Counted from the first letter of the stretch, positions 24,644-37,625 are shown. The stretch is 64,000 bases of DNA from Microbotryum silenes-acaulis (GCA_003665825.1 QPFY01000004.1:1054001-1118000), one strand, 5' to 3'. Program-made: numbers and translations. Notes: generated by a model not told the origin, from the sequence alone.

Positions 24644-26069
24644 ATGTCGACCTTCTCCGACATTGGCTCCATGACGATCTCCGTCTCGACCTTGATCAAC
24701 ATCGCTCTAACAGGCGCCTTGGCAGCTGGAGTCTACGTGCTCGCTCAGAACAAGGGGAATCACAAGGCGACTAATGCGGCGGGTGGTGGAACGAGTTCGG
24801 GGGAGAAGAATAAGGGGAACAAGCAGAAGGTCAACGCTGCGGGAGGTACGGCGGTCGCGGAGACGAAAGTAGCTTCGGTTTCGACGAGCACCCCCACGTC
24901 GTCCAACACCTCCAGCAGTGGCAAGAAGGCTTCGACGGATGGAGCAACTAGAGGAACGTCCAAGAAGAAGAACAAGAAGCAAACTACGCCAGCAGCAAAT
25001 GCAGCTTCGACGGAGCCGTCTTATGTCGAGGTCGTCACCGCCGAATCACCGTCGACCACGTCATCGAGTGGGGCCAAGTCGGCTCAGCCTCCCCACAAGG
25101 CACCGACCTCGTTCGCTGATGCTGCTGCAGTTGGTGCGGAGGACCATAGCTCTGCGAACGCTTCGAACAAGACGCCTGCAGCAGCAGCTACGGATGATCC
25201 TTTCGCGGCCGTAGCAGCAGCAGCAGCACCCTCAGCATCGGGAACCAAAAAGAACAAAAAGAACAAGCAGCCCGTCTCGGGAATCTCAGCAGCGGAGAAA
25301 CACCACGACGCCAAGCCTTCTCCCGAAGTCGCCGATCCGGCATTGAAAGACATGAGGGACGAGCAACATGATCCTACCGTCAAGGTCGCGAGGGTGCTCA
25401 AAGTTGTCGGAGGCTCAATTGGTGCGCCGCCAATTGAGGACGAGAGGTGGGAGGAGGAGTGGGACGGGCAGGGGCAGGGGCAGGAGGATGACGGTTGGGT
25501 TGTTGCGAGGAGTAAGAGTGAGTTATCATAGAAATTGATGAGGCTCGTCGTGGATACCACGCTGATGCAGGTTTATTGGCGATCCTCAACAGAACCGACC
25601 AAATCCGCTTCTTCCACAGCGAGCTCCTCCGGCGCCGCAGCGTTCTCCACCTCCAACCCCGCACCATCAGCGCCTAAATCCGTCCCAGGCCTTACCGCCT
25701 CAGCTCAAGCCGCGATGACCAAGAAACAGCGCGAGAACCAAGCCAAGGCCGCCAAAGCCGCGGCCGTAAAGGACACAGCGGAGCAAGAACGTCTTGAGCG
25801 ATTGGCTGCTCATCGAAAGCAGTTGGAGAGGACGAGGTGCGTAACGAGTGAAGTTTCATCATCAACACCTCCTTTTCGATTCGAGTGATTGAAACAGCCG
25901 CTGGTACCACAGGATGCTCGAACAAGACGCGCAAAGGAACAAGGGCAAGAAGAGTGGGATCCGTAGCGTCAGTTATCCTACGAGTGGACCCGGGTCGGGT
26001 CCGACCAAGTTGCAGAGTGGGGGGATGTACGCCTCGTTGGATAATGATGGGAAACTCATTTGGGAGTGA
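24644..26069 (+). CDS. Unrecognised membrane-anchored, low-complexity protein
   Basis: Exons 24644..25517, 25593..25836, 25913..26069 give 424 aa. Residues about 7-32 (ISVSTLINIALTGALAAGVYVLA) form a single hydrophobic segment, probably an N-terminal signal anchor. A long Ala/Ser/Lys-rich disordered region follows. The C-terminal 130 residues look conserved in character: a basic heptad-rich helix (MTKKQRENQAKAAKAAAVKD, EQERLERLAAHRKQLERTRM) and a tail ending GGMYASLDNDGKLIWE. I do not recognise a family. An ER-resident adaptor would fit the layout, but that is a guess. The last intron has two usable acceptors 15 nt apart, both in frame (exon 3 from 25898 or 25913), so two isoforms differing by SRWYH are possible. 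Confidence 0.65.
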
Positions 26070-26184
26070 AGGAAGCATCAGGAAGTTGAAAGGAAAGTGA
26101 GTAAAGAATTTGAGCATCATGACATGCAATTGCAAATACACACGGTATCTACGCTCCTACGACAGAGGAAGATACATACCGTAT

Positions 26185-28045
26185 CTACGCCCCTACGGCA
26201 GAGGAAGAAGTCGCTTCTTCGGTCTTGGCCCTCCTACTCCTCTTGTTCTTCTTCCCCTCCAAAACTTTACTAGGTGCAGCACCAGGAACATTCCTCCTCC
26301 CCGTGTTGGCTTCAAGATCGATGTCCACTCCAATTGTGGAAGGAAGAGGTTCGGAATCGATCGTCAATGGTTCGATCCAGAGGGGTTGGTCTTTCTCGTC
26401 CAAGGTTAGGTTGAGGAAAGGTCTTGTTGCGTCCCGATCGGCTTGCGTGGTCGTCGTGTGGTCGAGTGGTGAGAGTCCCTTCCTGAGACGCCATCCATCA
26501 TCTGATTCATCGATCCACCTCGAGCCTTCCCATTCATCCACTTCCTCCTCTTTCTCGAGATAATCGGCCTTCCCTCGATCCAGTTTCGGTTCACTCTTCT
26601 TGACGACCTTGGTCTTGGTCTGCACCTTTACTTTACTCGTCTTCATATCCAACCTTAATACCCTTTGCGGTGCACCTCCCCCTCCCGCGCCACCGCCACC
26701 GCCACCAAACTCCCTCCCACCGACCGTCCGTCCCTGCGCATAGCCCCTTTCGATCCTCGCTTGGATATCCAATGCCCCTGCCCTACCTCCTCCCACCAAA
26801 TCAGCGTACCCCATACGACCTGACCCTGCTCCCTGAGCGACGTGCGCACGGTCCCCGCCTCCCAATTCAGGGAACCGAATCGCCGCTCGTTCGAGAGCTT
26901 CTTGTTCCTTCTCCGCTTCGGTCCTTCGACGTTCCCTTTCCAACACCTCAGAACGTTGCGTTTCCAATGTGTTGATGTGGGATTCGAGCAAAGGTGCGGA
27001 GATGAGGTGGGGGTGTTGGCATGAAGGACAGGGGAAAGAGGGTGGATTCAAGGAACAGAGGACAAGGCCACAGCTTGGACAGAGGGGTGAGTAAGGGGAA
27101 AGGGGGTGGTAACGCGCGGAACAAAAGCAGGCTCTCTTGGAGGGGGAAGAGGAAGAAGAAGGGGAGGGCCGGAGCCGGAGTAATTTGAGGTAGGTGTCGA
27201 GGGTTGCGAGTTGGGATCGACCGGTTTCGGAGAGGGAAATGCTTTGGGGCGTTGGTAGGGAGGACATGTCATTGATGTGATGGTGGAAGGGAGGATTGCT
27301 AGACCGTGTTGCCACCGATGATGATGATGATGATGATGGCGCCATAGGTGGGGGAACAGGTGTGGTCGTGCCCGACGGTGCTCGACTGGAGGAATTTGCT
27401 CTCGACGAAGAAGCAGTGCCTCCGCCACCCCATCTACCCTGATCGAGATCATCGCGGTTTTTGACGTAGACTTTTCCGGTCGATGCGAATTGACTTTGCA
27501 TCGCTGCCGCATTGGGTGCACGAGTGGGTGCTGCAGCGGTCGTGCGAGAGGCGGGAGTTGGTTTGGCCGTGCCCCAGGGGTCTGCTTTGGCTGCGGTTGA
27601 TGACGATCGGGGAGGCTGAGGTCGGGAAGCAGCAGGTGCAGGGAACCTCTGTGCGAGGTAGGCTTGGATCAAGGCGCGTGAAGCTTGGCCGGGCGGTAAG
27701 AGGGTCTGGAGGGGGATGGAGGGGGCGATGGAGGGAGGTCAGCTCGGGAAAGTTTGAAAGGATGTAGAAAGAGACGGGACGTACCTCGAGATAGTTGCTG
27801 ACTTGCTGAGCTGTCTTGATCGAGGTCATGTACGGCAGGATCTGCTGTGCGACGGTCGGCTCGTCTGTGGAGGTCACGATCAAGTTTGAACGTGTGGACG
27901 ACGACGTCAGCGATGCCAGAGAGAGCTGGGGTGAGCGACGTCACGTGCGGAGCTGCCCACGGTACGCTGCAGAGAAAGGCGGGTAGAAGGACTCGCCTAG
28001 TCCAATCAGCTGGGCCAGACTGGCGGCGATGGAGGCGGCGGTCAT
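26185..28045 (-). CDS. ASC-1/TRIP4 homologue (zf-C2HC5), ribosome-quality-control subunit
   Basis: Exons 28045..27997, 27864..27785, 27705..26185, giving 549 aa. The N-terminal helical part joins as MTAASIAASLAQLIGL-DEPTVAQQILPYMTSI-...YLETLLPPGQASRALIQAYLAQRF, typical of ASC-1 N-termini. The zinc finger is ACFCSARYHPLSPYSPLCPSCGLVLC..PCPSCQH (about residues 215-260), matching zf-C2HC5. Low-complexity Ser, Gly and Lys stretches follow; I see no ASCH domain at the C-terminus. TRIP4/Rqt4 belongs to the ASCC/RQT complex that splits collided ribosomes (family knowledge). Intron 1 has a GC donor (GCGAGT) because no GT site restores the frame. The ATG at 28045 was preferred over an upstream in-frame ATG at 28138, which adds an unfamily-like basic leader. 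Confidence 0.85.
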
Positions 28046-28634
28046 GTTACGGGCGAGTGCTGCGGTGCGACGTGCGCCCTGCAAGGAGAGGAGCGAGTGG
28101 GGGAACGCGAGGCGCCTGACTCGAATCACACGCGGCAACGATTACTTTTAGACGGCCTCGGGGATGTTAATATACAATAGGCCTGAACATTGACCATCAA
28201 CGTCCGATTATTTTCAAGATAGTTCCCTTTCCCAAACACACGCAAAATCACTCGCACCAAAATTGCCAATCGACAGTGGGTCCGAAAGATCCGCAATCGG
28301 AGCGAGTCCGGGAATATCCACGACTAGGGCTCGGGGGGCGCTCCGCGCCCACCTCCCTGCGTAAATGAAGGTCGTTGCGAGCTCCGCCCGCACCTCCCGG
28401 ACCGTGGGGGGGAAAGATCGGCGCGCGCGCGCGGCTGAGAACCTTATTTAAGTCGTGCATTCTTTTATGTAGATGTAGATCGGCCGGCAAGCTCCACCGT
28501 CCGATCCGAGAGGCCCGTGCGGGCCCGTGCGGGCCCGCGCGCCGGAGCTCCTCGGTGCGAAGTCGATTCCACGATTCGGCGCTGCTCGAACTCTTGCGGC
28601 GTCCCCACACATCCGAGTGCGCAAACCCGCAACG
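28046..28634. promoter_or_regulatory. Shared upstream region of ASC-1 homologue and TRM732 homologue
   Basis: 589 bp between divergent genes. It contains an AT-rich segment near 28140-28260 and a GC-rich repeat (GGCCCGTGCGGGCCCGTGCG around 28513-28540) just upstream of the + strand gene. Confidence 0.45.
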
Positions 28635-31600
28635 ATGCGTGTCGTCGATCATCGCGAGGTCAAGGAGAACCAGGAGATCGTCGCTCTACGCGAGAGACTG
28701 GTCAAGGATGCTCGAGTAGTCGCTGCACACGCCAAGCAGCTCAATGCTGCCGCTGCGAAGGCCAACGGCAAGAGCAAGCAGCCGGAGCAGCAGCAGGCCA
28801 CTACGAAACCACCTCAGTCGACGACCCAAGCGGCTCAAGATGACTCAGGGTGAGTCATTCCGAGCTGGGCCTCTTGAGATGTGGGCAATATGGGATACTG
28901 ACTGTGTTCCTGACCTCTCTAGACCGCTCGACGTGGCTCGGGCGATCGAGCTCGTCCTCGATACGTTAGCATCAGCAGCCTCGACCTCGACCTCGCCCGA
29001 GAACGCCCATGCAACGACAGTATTGGCCTATGATACCCTCACCTTGCTCCTGACGAGATGCATGACCCAATTTCGCAACGGTGCAGCCGGTCCCATCGTC
29101 GCCGTCTTTGACTCGCCGATGTTGCTCCGACTCGCCGACGCCAGTTACTTCTCCTACGACTCGGGACCTTCAGTCCTTCTGACCAAGATCCGATCAGCCC
29201 TCGTCTCTCTCCTCGATCTCGCCGAGGTACTCGAAACTCGCATCGTGTTCGAACATCTCCGAGCCAAGATCGCCGTCGCTCCCTGGACCGTCAAGAGGAC
29301 CCTCAACACCTTTGACGTGCTCATCACGCGCAAGTCGACCACCCTCGAGGACATGGCCACTTTCAAACCTCGACCCGACGAGCCCACGCCGTCGGGTATC
29401 GTTCGCAGGTTCGCAGAAGGGATGGCCGTCTCGGATGAAATGGCCTACCCTGCGGGAAGGGTCGTCACCAACTGGAACGACAAGGTTTGGGCTCTCGAGG
29501 GACAGGACCCCACTTTTTGGATCCAACCCTCGCTTGACGTCCTTCAATCCGCTTCGAGATCGGCGCGGACGAACTTGTGTCTGTACCTGTTTCCCGGCAT
29601 CTTTGAAAAGCAGCGAGGTGGCTTGAAGGAGATCTTGCAACGGGGCAGGTATCTGCACGAGGAGAACCAAAAGACCGAGGACGAGTTGCACATCCTTTTG
29701 GCACTGCTCAAGGTTGGTCATCAACTCCATCTCGTCGAAATTGCCGAAGACACCCACGTCAAAGAGATACAATCGACGGACCGAGACCCACATCTTGTCG
29801 TCGTGCCTCAGCAACTCATTCAAAAATGTCTCTACCACGCCTCGGCTTCGCTGCGCACTTCGGCTTTCGCGCTCCTCGTCCTCTCGACCTCGAACCACCT
29901 CGCAATCCCCGCTTCCAACTTTCCTCTGATTCGAACGTTTTACAACTACTCCTTGGGTGACGAGGACGGCGAGTTTCGCATGACGTCGATTGCCCTCTCG
30001 GGGAAACTGCTCCTCCGTTTGCGTGACTCAGCATGGAAGGCCCAACGCAAAGTCGACAAACTTGCCGACCTTGCCTCGATCCAATACGTCGGTCTCGTTC
30101 AGTCCTTCATCACGTGGTGGACGAACGACTTGTTGGCGAATCTGAACCCCGCTAAACCGTTCCGCATCCGTGCGAACGCTCTGAGGTTCTTGGACCTGCT
30201 CTTACAAGCCAAGCTCGATGAACGTTTCGGATCGACCGTTCCCCTCGTCGAAGGCAAGTCGACCGGGCCCAAAGACGTGAGCGGTTATTCATCCTATCGC
30301 AAAACAGCACCCACGACGATGCCTCAATTCCAGCGCAAGCACAAAAAGATCGACGGCGATTCAGCGAGCGGCAAAGCCGATGATGGGACCTCGCCCGGTG
30401 CATGGCCATTCAAAGTCGATCTCATCAATGCCAAGACGACGTTCACGCTGTTGAGGTTGTTGTTGAGCACGTATACCTCGTTGAGGGAATTGTCGATTGT
30501 GTTGTTGGAACGTTTCCCCGCCCCTTTGCCGGGGTATGAAGGGCAGGAAGGGGGGGAGAGGGCTAAGAAAGAGCTTTTGGTGCCGGCGTTGAGAATGGTT
30601 AGGAGTGGGAGAGAGTCAGAGGCGAGTGCGGGGGCGGGGATCGTGGGACTCGTTTGGAGAAAGTGGGTGCTTGAGGGTGAAGGATCATGGAAGTTGGGGG
30701 AGATTGGGGGTTGGACCGAAAAGGAGGGTGGGATTGCAGGTGCTCCAGGTTGTAAGTCGCTGTGGCACGAAACAAGACATGCGATGCGGGGCTGATTGTG
30801 CTGTTGCGTTGATCCATGCGCAGTCGCCTTCCTCAACAGTCTGATGGATCTGGCCGACGCTCAACTTGCGGCTCATGAGGTCGATCTTGGCCGAGCGGCT
30901 TCGACTTCTCCAATGCACGGCACGCTCATCGCCCTGCGCCATTTGTTCATCTCAATCCCGCTCGCTTCACTGGATCGACTCTCCTCCGTTGAAGAGAGGC
31001 GAGCTTTGTTCCATCGCGCTCTGGCCATCCTTGAAAGAGTATGGAGCGTCACCTCGCCCGTCCTCGCCGCGAGTGCTCCGGAGGGCGTCACCGAATCGCA
31101 GAAAGCGGCGGCGGAGGCGATGGTCATCGATACCGAAGAAGCTCGAGCTTTGCGCTTCGAGGACGACGACGTCGAGATGGAGGGACCCGAAGACCTTGCG
31201 GACGGTGTCGGTGGGCCGATGCACAAGGTCATCTTGTCCGCGACGTGGCGGGCGATGAAGGAAGCCGGCGAGTTGCTCGAGACAATCCTTCGATTACCCT
31301 CGGAACTAGGCGCGGATCCCTTCCGCTCGATTTGGTCGTTCGAAGAGATTCAGCACATTGGGTCGTTGTTCGCCATATGGCTTGGGAGAATCCGACATCG
31401 CGGCGCCTTCATGGCTTTACATCCGTGCTATTCGCGTGCCGCTGCTGCTCTGTTACAGTGCAAGGACTGGCCCGAGGTCAAGGCGCTCCCCGCTGCATGG
31501 CTGCGCATGCATTTGGATTCAATCGTCTCGCAGAAAATCTCGATCACGCGTCGCTCGGCCGGAATACCCTACTGCATCGTCGGCATTCTCAACGTCGTGC

Positions 31601-33706
31601 TCTCGGCGGATCGACCGACCTTTGACGCTGTCTTCGTGCGCTTGTTCGATGTTGCCGAGTCGACGTCGAGTGAGATCCTGGATGAGAGTCGCGTCCACGC
31701 GATGAACACGCTGCGCACGGCGTTCCTCGATTCCAAATTGACCCCAGGTGTCGCTCCTTACATCGAACGAGGGTTCCTCATCTCCATCTCCCTCTTCTGG
31801 TCCTCGAATTGGATCTGTCGCAACGTTGCGATGATGACGTACGCCGCACTCGTCACGCGAGCTTTCACCCCTCGTCGCATAAACTTGGATCGAGATCATG
31901 CGTCTTTACAGATCCGGATGAGCACCGCCGACTTTTTCGGTCGATTCCCCTCCTTGCATGGGGTGTTGAAAGCCGAGCTCGAGCGCTCAACCAAGGACAA
32001 CCTCGACAATTTACCGACCTCGGATCTGCATTCGAGTTTGTTCTCGGTCTTGATGCTCTTGTCGCTGCTTCAGTCGCCGAACCAGGTCGGGTCTAGCAAT
32101 GATGCGTTGGCGGATCCGTTCATCAAGATCGTTCGACCCTGTGCGACGAGTCGTGTTTGGAAGGTGAGACATGGAAGCAATCACTGCACCAGCTGTGCCT
32201 CATCTGTACTGATGCATTGCTTCGCCTTCTCTTGTCTGCAAAGATCCGTGATGCTGCTGGTGATGCCTTAACGGGACTCGTCCAAGCCAGGGCCGTCGCT
32301 TCGGTCTGCATTGACCTGCTGGTTGGGATCGATACTTTGGGAGAGAACGAAACGCACGGTCGTCTGGTGCAATTTCTTCGCTTGCTCGAGGCAGCGGCCC
32401 CCCTCTCCGCTGAAGACGGATCGACGGTCTTCTCGCGCGTCGTAGAACTGGCGCCCGTCTTGCTCGCTCGTCATCACTCTTTCTCTGTACGAACGGCGTA
32501 CCTCAACATCGTACGGGTCTGTGCCGTCTCGCATGGCCAAACGTCTAACGTGCTCCTCGACCTTGCGCACGAAGAACTTGACTCGACTCGCTCCTGGGGC
32601 CAAAGTGTCGCGCACCTACCCTCGGCCGAAAACTTCGTCGCCGCCGCCTTCTCCGTCATACTCGTATACGAACCTTCTCAGCCAAACCTCCTCATCGGTG
32701 GTCTTGCTGCTCCTTTCCTAGAGGTAAAACGTCTTGCTCTAACGCATCTTAAAGCCCACGCTCTCCTTCACGCGAAGGTCTTGCCGAGCGTCCTCGATGT
32801 CGCGCTTTCGGAGACGGCCGCTTCGGAGTGCCGAATTTGGGCAATCGAGATCCTCACGAGTGCGGAATGGGATTCCAAGAATGCTCAATTAGAGGAAATA
32901 GCTGAGCGGTTGACTCGACAGTGGGAGACGACCAAGATCGTGCCGCTGAGGGAGGCACTGTTGCCGCTGTTGGCTAAGCTGGCGAATCTTCGGGGTGATG
33001 AGCGGCGTGCGAGGGATGTGCTTGAGACCATTAGGATGGCGTCGGATGTTTACGAGGTGAGTTCGAGAGACCTCCAGGAATCGGAAAGGGATAGGCACGG
33101 ACCCCATCTTCTCGCCGTTCACAGTCCATCGAATCTCGAGAGGCCTCCGCATACGCACTGGCCGAACTCCGCCTTCCTCAAATCGTCCAGAGCGACCTCT
33201 TTGCTCGTCTCCTTCTCCGACTCGTCCAAGACGACGACACGAGTGTACGAGAATACGCCTCAACAATCGTTACTCGCGAATGGAGCGATGGGTTCGCTCA
33301 AACCGAACGACGCTGCATCGAATCCATCTTGCGTACCGCGGGACCGACGAAGTTGCATCATTCAAAAGAGGAAATCGAGGCTGAACTGGCGTTACTTTCG
33401 AGACCGAGCTCTTTGTTGTTCGCCGTCGAAAAGCCGAACATCTATCAGGACGATCTCGTCGAACCGGAACTTTACGAAGTCGTCACTCGAGATTGGGTCG
33501 ATTCGGCGGAGGATCTCCAAGCGACGCTCGAGGGTCTTCGGAAAGCGCTTCAGGCGTCGCCCAAGCCTGATGGACCGCTGGGTCTGCAGGGGAGTCATAT
33601 CGTATGCAAGTTGGCGTTTAGGCTGGAGAAGTCTGCGAGGGGTCAGCAGAGGTTGGAAGGCGAGGATGCCGAGTTGATGGTACGGTTGAGGGCGTGTTTC
33701 CTGTAG
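28635..33706 (+). CDS. TRM732: TRM732/THADA homologue (DUF2428), tRNA 2'-O-methyltransferase partner
   Basis: Exons 28635..28849, 28923..30751, 30824..32163, 32244..33056, 33125..33706 give a 1592-aa all-helical HEAT/ARM-type protein. The DUF2428 core is in exon 3 (about residues 810-1090), including LSATWRAMKEAGELLETIL and RHRGAFMALHPCYSRAA, followed by SQKISITRRSAGIPYCIVGIL. The next conserved block is split by intron 3: SRVWK-IRDAAGDALTGLV. The C-terminus has SVREYAS and KPNIYQDDLVE. In yeast, Trm732 with Trm7 2'-O-methylates position 32 of the anticodon loop of certain tRNAs; THADA is the animal counterpart. The N-terminal 75 residues are charged and Gln-rich. The start follows an in-frame run with no earlier ATG. 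Confidence 0.85.
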
Positions 33707-34231
33707 TGAAGGATGGAAGGGGCCATTTTTTCAATTGTTGTATCTAAGCTATCACAAACCAAGTCAAAGAAGATCACTCGCATACATCAAATGAGCTTAA
33801 CAGCAGGTGAGGGCGGGTGATGAGCGTAAAGCACAGCCGGTTCATGACCGGTCAGTCGCCTGGCGCAGAGGGCGATGGGCGGCGGCGGCGTACCGCGCTG
33901 AGCGAGCCAGGTTCGGCACATTGCGGCTTCGCTACAGCTCAGCAAGCACGAGGTCGACCCTTGCAAGGTCTCGCTAAAGTCATAAGCCCTATGCTTTCCA
34001 AGTTTTAGGCTTTTGGCGACATGTGAAAATTCTTCGTCATGGCGTGGGGGCACGTGACATGTGGGGGCGAGTGGGGCGAGTCTCGGGGCCCACGCGCTTG
34101 GGCGCTTTCGTTGCCGAAGCACTCCGAGCGAGCGCGTGCGCCTGCAGTGGCCTGCCACTTTTATCTCAGCCTTCCTTTGCTTTTGTCCCACATCCCTTGC
34201 CTCATCCACTCACTCTTTCGCTCTCAAAGAG
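33707..34231. other. Intergenic region TRM732 homologue to DHTKD1 homologue
   Basis: 525 bp, tandem orientation. Pyrimidine-rich upstream of 34232 (leader). No further gene seen. Confidence 0.4.
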
Positions 34232-37200
34232 ATGTTATCTCTCACTCGGGGGCAGCTCAAGGGCACGCCATCGTCATGTGCCTCGCTTCTGGCCACTGGA
34301 AACCGCGGTGCCGGTCTCCGGCGGTCTTTGCACGATCAGGGCGTATGGGGCTATCAGTCGCCACGACAATTCGCTCTACCCGACTTTACGAGTCAAGAGC
34401 TACAAAACCGAGCCGAGAACGCTTCGTTGCTGCGTTTGGTCGAATCTTATCGTGTAAGTCATCCCTGATTGAAGCCCACACCAAGACCGACCTCGGGGCC
34501 TCTTCCGGAGATCATGTGGTGGGACGGCCGCGTTCGTTCACTCACTCACTCCTTCGGTCTGCTCTCGGCATCCCGTGCGCTCCGTGCCTTCTCGTCTCCT
34601 TCAACAGCGACACGGTCATCGCTCCGCCCGCCTCGACCCGCTCGACCTCGCCGAACGACCTAACGTACCCGCGTTGGATACTCGACGATACGGATTCAAG
34701 TTGAGTGCTCCGCCATCGAGGGAAGAGTTCCGTTCCGAGGTGTTACCGCCTTCGACCGCCGCGATCCAGTCGACCGAGGTCGATACCCGAGGCATCCTCG
34801 ACTTTCCCGAAAACATGAAGGGCGGCGTTAGGTCGATCGAAGAGATCTCGGAGTGGCTCTCTCAAGTCTATTGCGGTGGTATTGGCTATGAGGTGCGTCT
34901 CGATCCGTTGCTTCTTGTGATAATCGGTCGCGCGACGGGCGATCAGGAGCTCACATTGAGTCACGTGACCGATTGCTCTGCCCCCATTCAGTTCATGCAT
35001 CTTCCCTCCAAGCATGAGCGAAGGTTCCTAGAACAGATGCTCGAGACATGGCATTCTCGCCCCATCCCGTCCGAGAAGCAACTCGAGTACTGGCGGTTGC
35101 TCGCAGCGAGTGAAGGCTTCGACGCCTGGGCCGCCAAAAGATTTCCCAGTGTCAAGCGCTACGGCCTCGAAGGTGCCGAGAGCATGATGGTCGCTTTAGC
35201 GGTCTTGATGGAAGATGCGGAGAGGAGAGGAATCCAAGAATCGGTCATCGCTATGCCTCATCGAGGTCGTTTGAACGTCTTGACCCAGCTGTTTGGCATG
35301 GACATGAGGCTGCTCGTCCGCAAGGTCAGCTCCTGTCGAACCATCGGCGATTGCGATCGGCGAAACTGACATCTAGATCAACTGTCCCAATTTGCAGATG
35401 CGCGGCCTTCCCACCTTGCCCGAGCACCTCAAATCGCCCGACTTCTCGGATGACGTTCTGTCCCATCTGTTCCTTTCGGCACAGTACACATCCTCGATGG
35501 GCGTTCACTTGCTGCCAAACCCGTCCCACCTCGAGGCCGTGGGACCCGTCGCACTCGGTTTCGCACGCGGATTACAAGTCCCCTTCAGTGATACTCAAGA
35601 GCTCGGAGAGAAGGTTCTGTCAATCCAGATTCACGGTGACGCCGCATTCGGTGGACAAGGCGTCGTCTCTGAGAGTCTCAACCTCGCGGATTTGCCCCAC
35701 TTCACCGTCGGAGGCTCGATCCGAATCGTCGTCAACAACCAGCTTGGTTACACTACCCCGGCAAGTTCGGGTCGTACTTCGTTCTATGCGACCGACCTGG
35801 CCAAGAGTATCGCTGCTCCTATCATCCATGTCAACGGCGACCGAGTTGAGGATGTGGCGAGGGCGATGTCGCTCGCTTTGGCGTATCAGCAGTCAGTACC
35901 TTTCTCAGGTGTAATCGTAGTGGACCTCGGAGTATTAAAACTTACGTGTGATTTTGGGTCTCACAGGAAGTTCAAGAAGGACGTCGTGATTGATCTCGTG
36001 GTGTACCGTAGACGAGGACACAATGAGCTCGATGAACCGGCTTACACATCTCCCACCATGTACCAGAAGATTGCGAACCTCCCGTGAGTGACAACTGGCA
36101 CCAAGTATTAATATAAAGTCACTGAAAGCTCTATGGCAATTCCATAGATCGGTCCCTCAAATGTACGAGAAGCAGCTAATTGAGGCCGCGATTCTCGATC
36201 CTGCCGTGGCGGCCGAAACACGAAAAGCTCTGGCAGCGCAACTCGACAAATCTCTCGTCATATCCGAGCCCAACAACTTTACCGTACCCGACCTCGACCG
36301 TCCACGTGGATGGGACAAGATGAAGTGGCCTGTCGCCGGCGAATGGGCTCTTTCCGTGGAGACAGGAGTCGAGGTGGACGCGCTCAAGCGGATCGGCAAG
36401 CAGAGCGTCGAGATTCCCTCGGATATCACCATCCACCCTCGTCTTGGACGTATGCACATCTCCAAGAGGCTTCAGAGCCTCGAGTCTGGCTCGGGGATCG
36501 ATTTTGCGACAGCCGAAGCCCTTGCTTTCGGATCGCTGATGGAGGAGAACTACCACGTCCGACTTGATGGTCAGGACTCTGGTCGTGGTACCTTTTCGCA
36601 GAGACATGCCATCTTTGCGGATCAAAACTCGTCGCGGACAACGGTCCCCTTGCAGAAGCTTGGGCCCGGCACGTTCGAAGTCGTCAACTCGCCCCTGTCC
36701 GAATACGCCGTTGTCGGCTTCGAACAAGGCATTGCTTGGGTCTCGCCCAACATCCTCTCCCTCTGGGAAGCGCAGTTTGGTGACTTCAACAACACCGCTC
36801 AGGTCATCTTGGACACGTTCTTGGGCTCAGGTGAGACCAAGTGGGGTTTGCAAAGCGCTTTGACCTTGCTGTTGCCCCATGGCTTCGACTCGGCCGGGCC
36901 GGAACACTCCTCAGCCAAGATTGAGCGATTCCTTCAGCTCACCAACGAGCCCATGGCTAGGAAGAATTTTGTACCAAATATCTCTTTGGTCAATGTGACG
37001 ACTTCGGCCCAGTACTTCCACCTTTTGCGACGCCAAATGAAGCGCGAGTACCGCAAGCCTCTGGTCGTCTTTTCCCCGAAGGGTATTCTTCGACTTCCAG
37101 TGAGTACTCCTTGTTCGAGCTGATTTCATCTGTCTTTTTACTGAGATGGTCTTCTCAAACATCCACCAGTCCGCCTCCTCGTCTCTCTCTGAACTCGGCC

Positions 37201-37625
37201 CCGGGACGAGATTCCAACCCGTCCTTTCGGAGACCCTCGACTCCCCAGAGAAAGTCCAACGCGTCGTCTTCCTCTCCGGCAAGATGTACTACGACCTCAT
37301 CAAAGAACGTACCACGCGCTCCCTCGACGACACGATTACCTTCGTTCGCGTGGAAGAGATTTCACCCTTCCCTTACGCCGTATTAGAGAAGACGATCCAA
37401 GCCTATCCCAACGCCAGATCATTCGTTTGGGCTCAAGAGGAGCCAGAGAACGCAGGGGCTTATACGTTCGTTTACCCTCGCTTGAGTCAGATTTTACCCT
37501 CGGGACACAAGTTGGAATATGTTGGAAGAGAGGCGATGGCGACGACTGCGCCGGGGGTGTCGACTTATTTCGCGGAACAGAAGAAAGTGATCACGGAGCA
37601 GGTGTTTGAAGGGCTTTCGGCCTGA
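34232..37625 (+). CDS. DHTKD1: 2-oxoadipate dehydrogenase E1 (DHTKD1-type), mitochondrial
   Basis: Exons 34232..34453, 34608..34892, 34992..35324, 35398..35891, 35967..36083, 36148..37099, 37170..37625 give 952 aa. It is a thiamine-diphosphate E1 of the 2-oxoacid dehydrogenase family. Visible motifs: RHGHRSARLDPLDL, MPHRGRLNVLTQLF, LPNPSHLEAVGPVALG, the ThDP site HGDAAFGGQGVV...VVNNQLGYT, RRRGHNELDEP, and the C-terminal QEEPENAGAYTFVYPRL. The block VRKMRGLPTLPEH matches DHTKD1 (FRKMRGLSEFPE) rather than 2-oxoglutarate dehydrogenase, so 2-oxoadipate in lysine/tryptophan breakdown is the likely substrate. The N-terminus (MLSLTRGQLKG..RGAGLRRSLHD) looks like a mitochondrial presequence. Introns 2, 4 and others of length 3n have no in-frame stop, so unspliced reading stays open. 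Confidence 0.88.

Noticed and set aside
28046..28138. Upstream ATG for the ASC-1 homologue
   Set aside because: It would add 31 basic residues unlike the family; the ATG at 28045 gives the expected N-terminus.
34232..37625. 2-oxoglutarate dehydrogenase E1 (KGD1)
   Set aside because: The KMRGLPTLPEH region and the overall length fit DHTKD1 better; KGD1 has a different segment there and a longer N-terminal domain.
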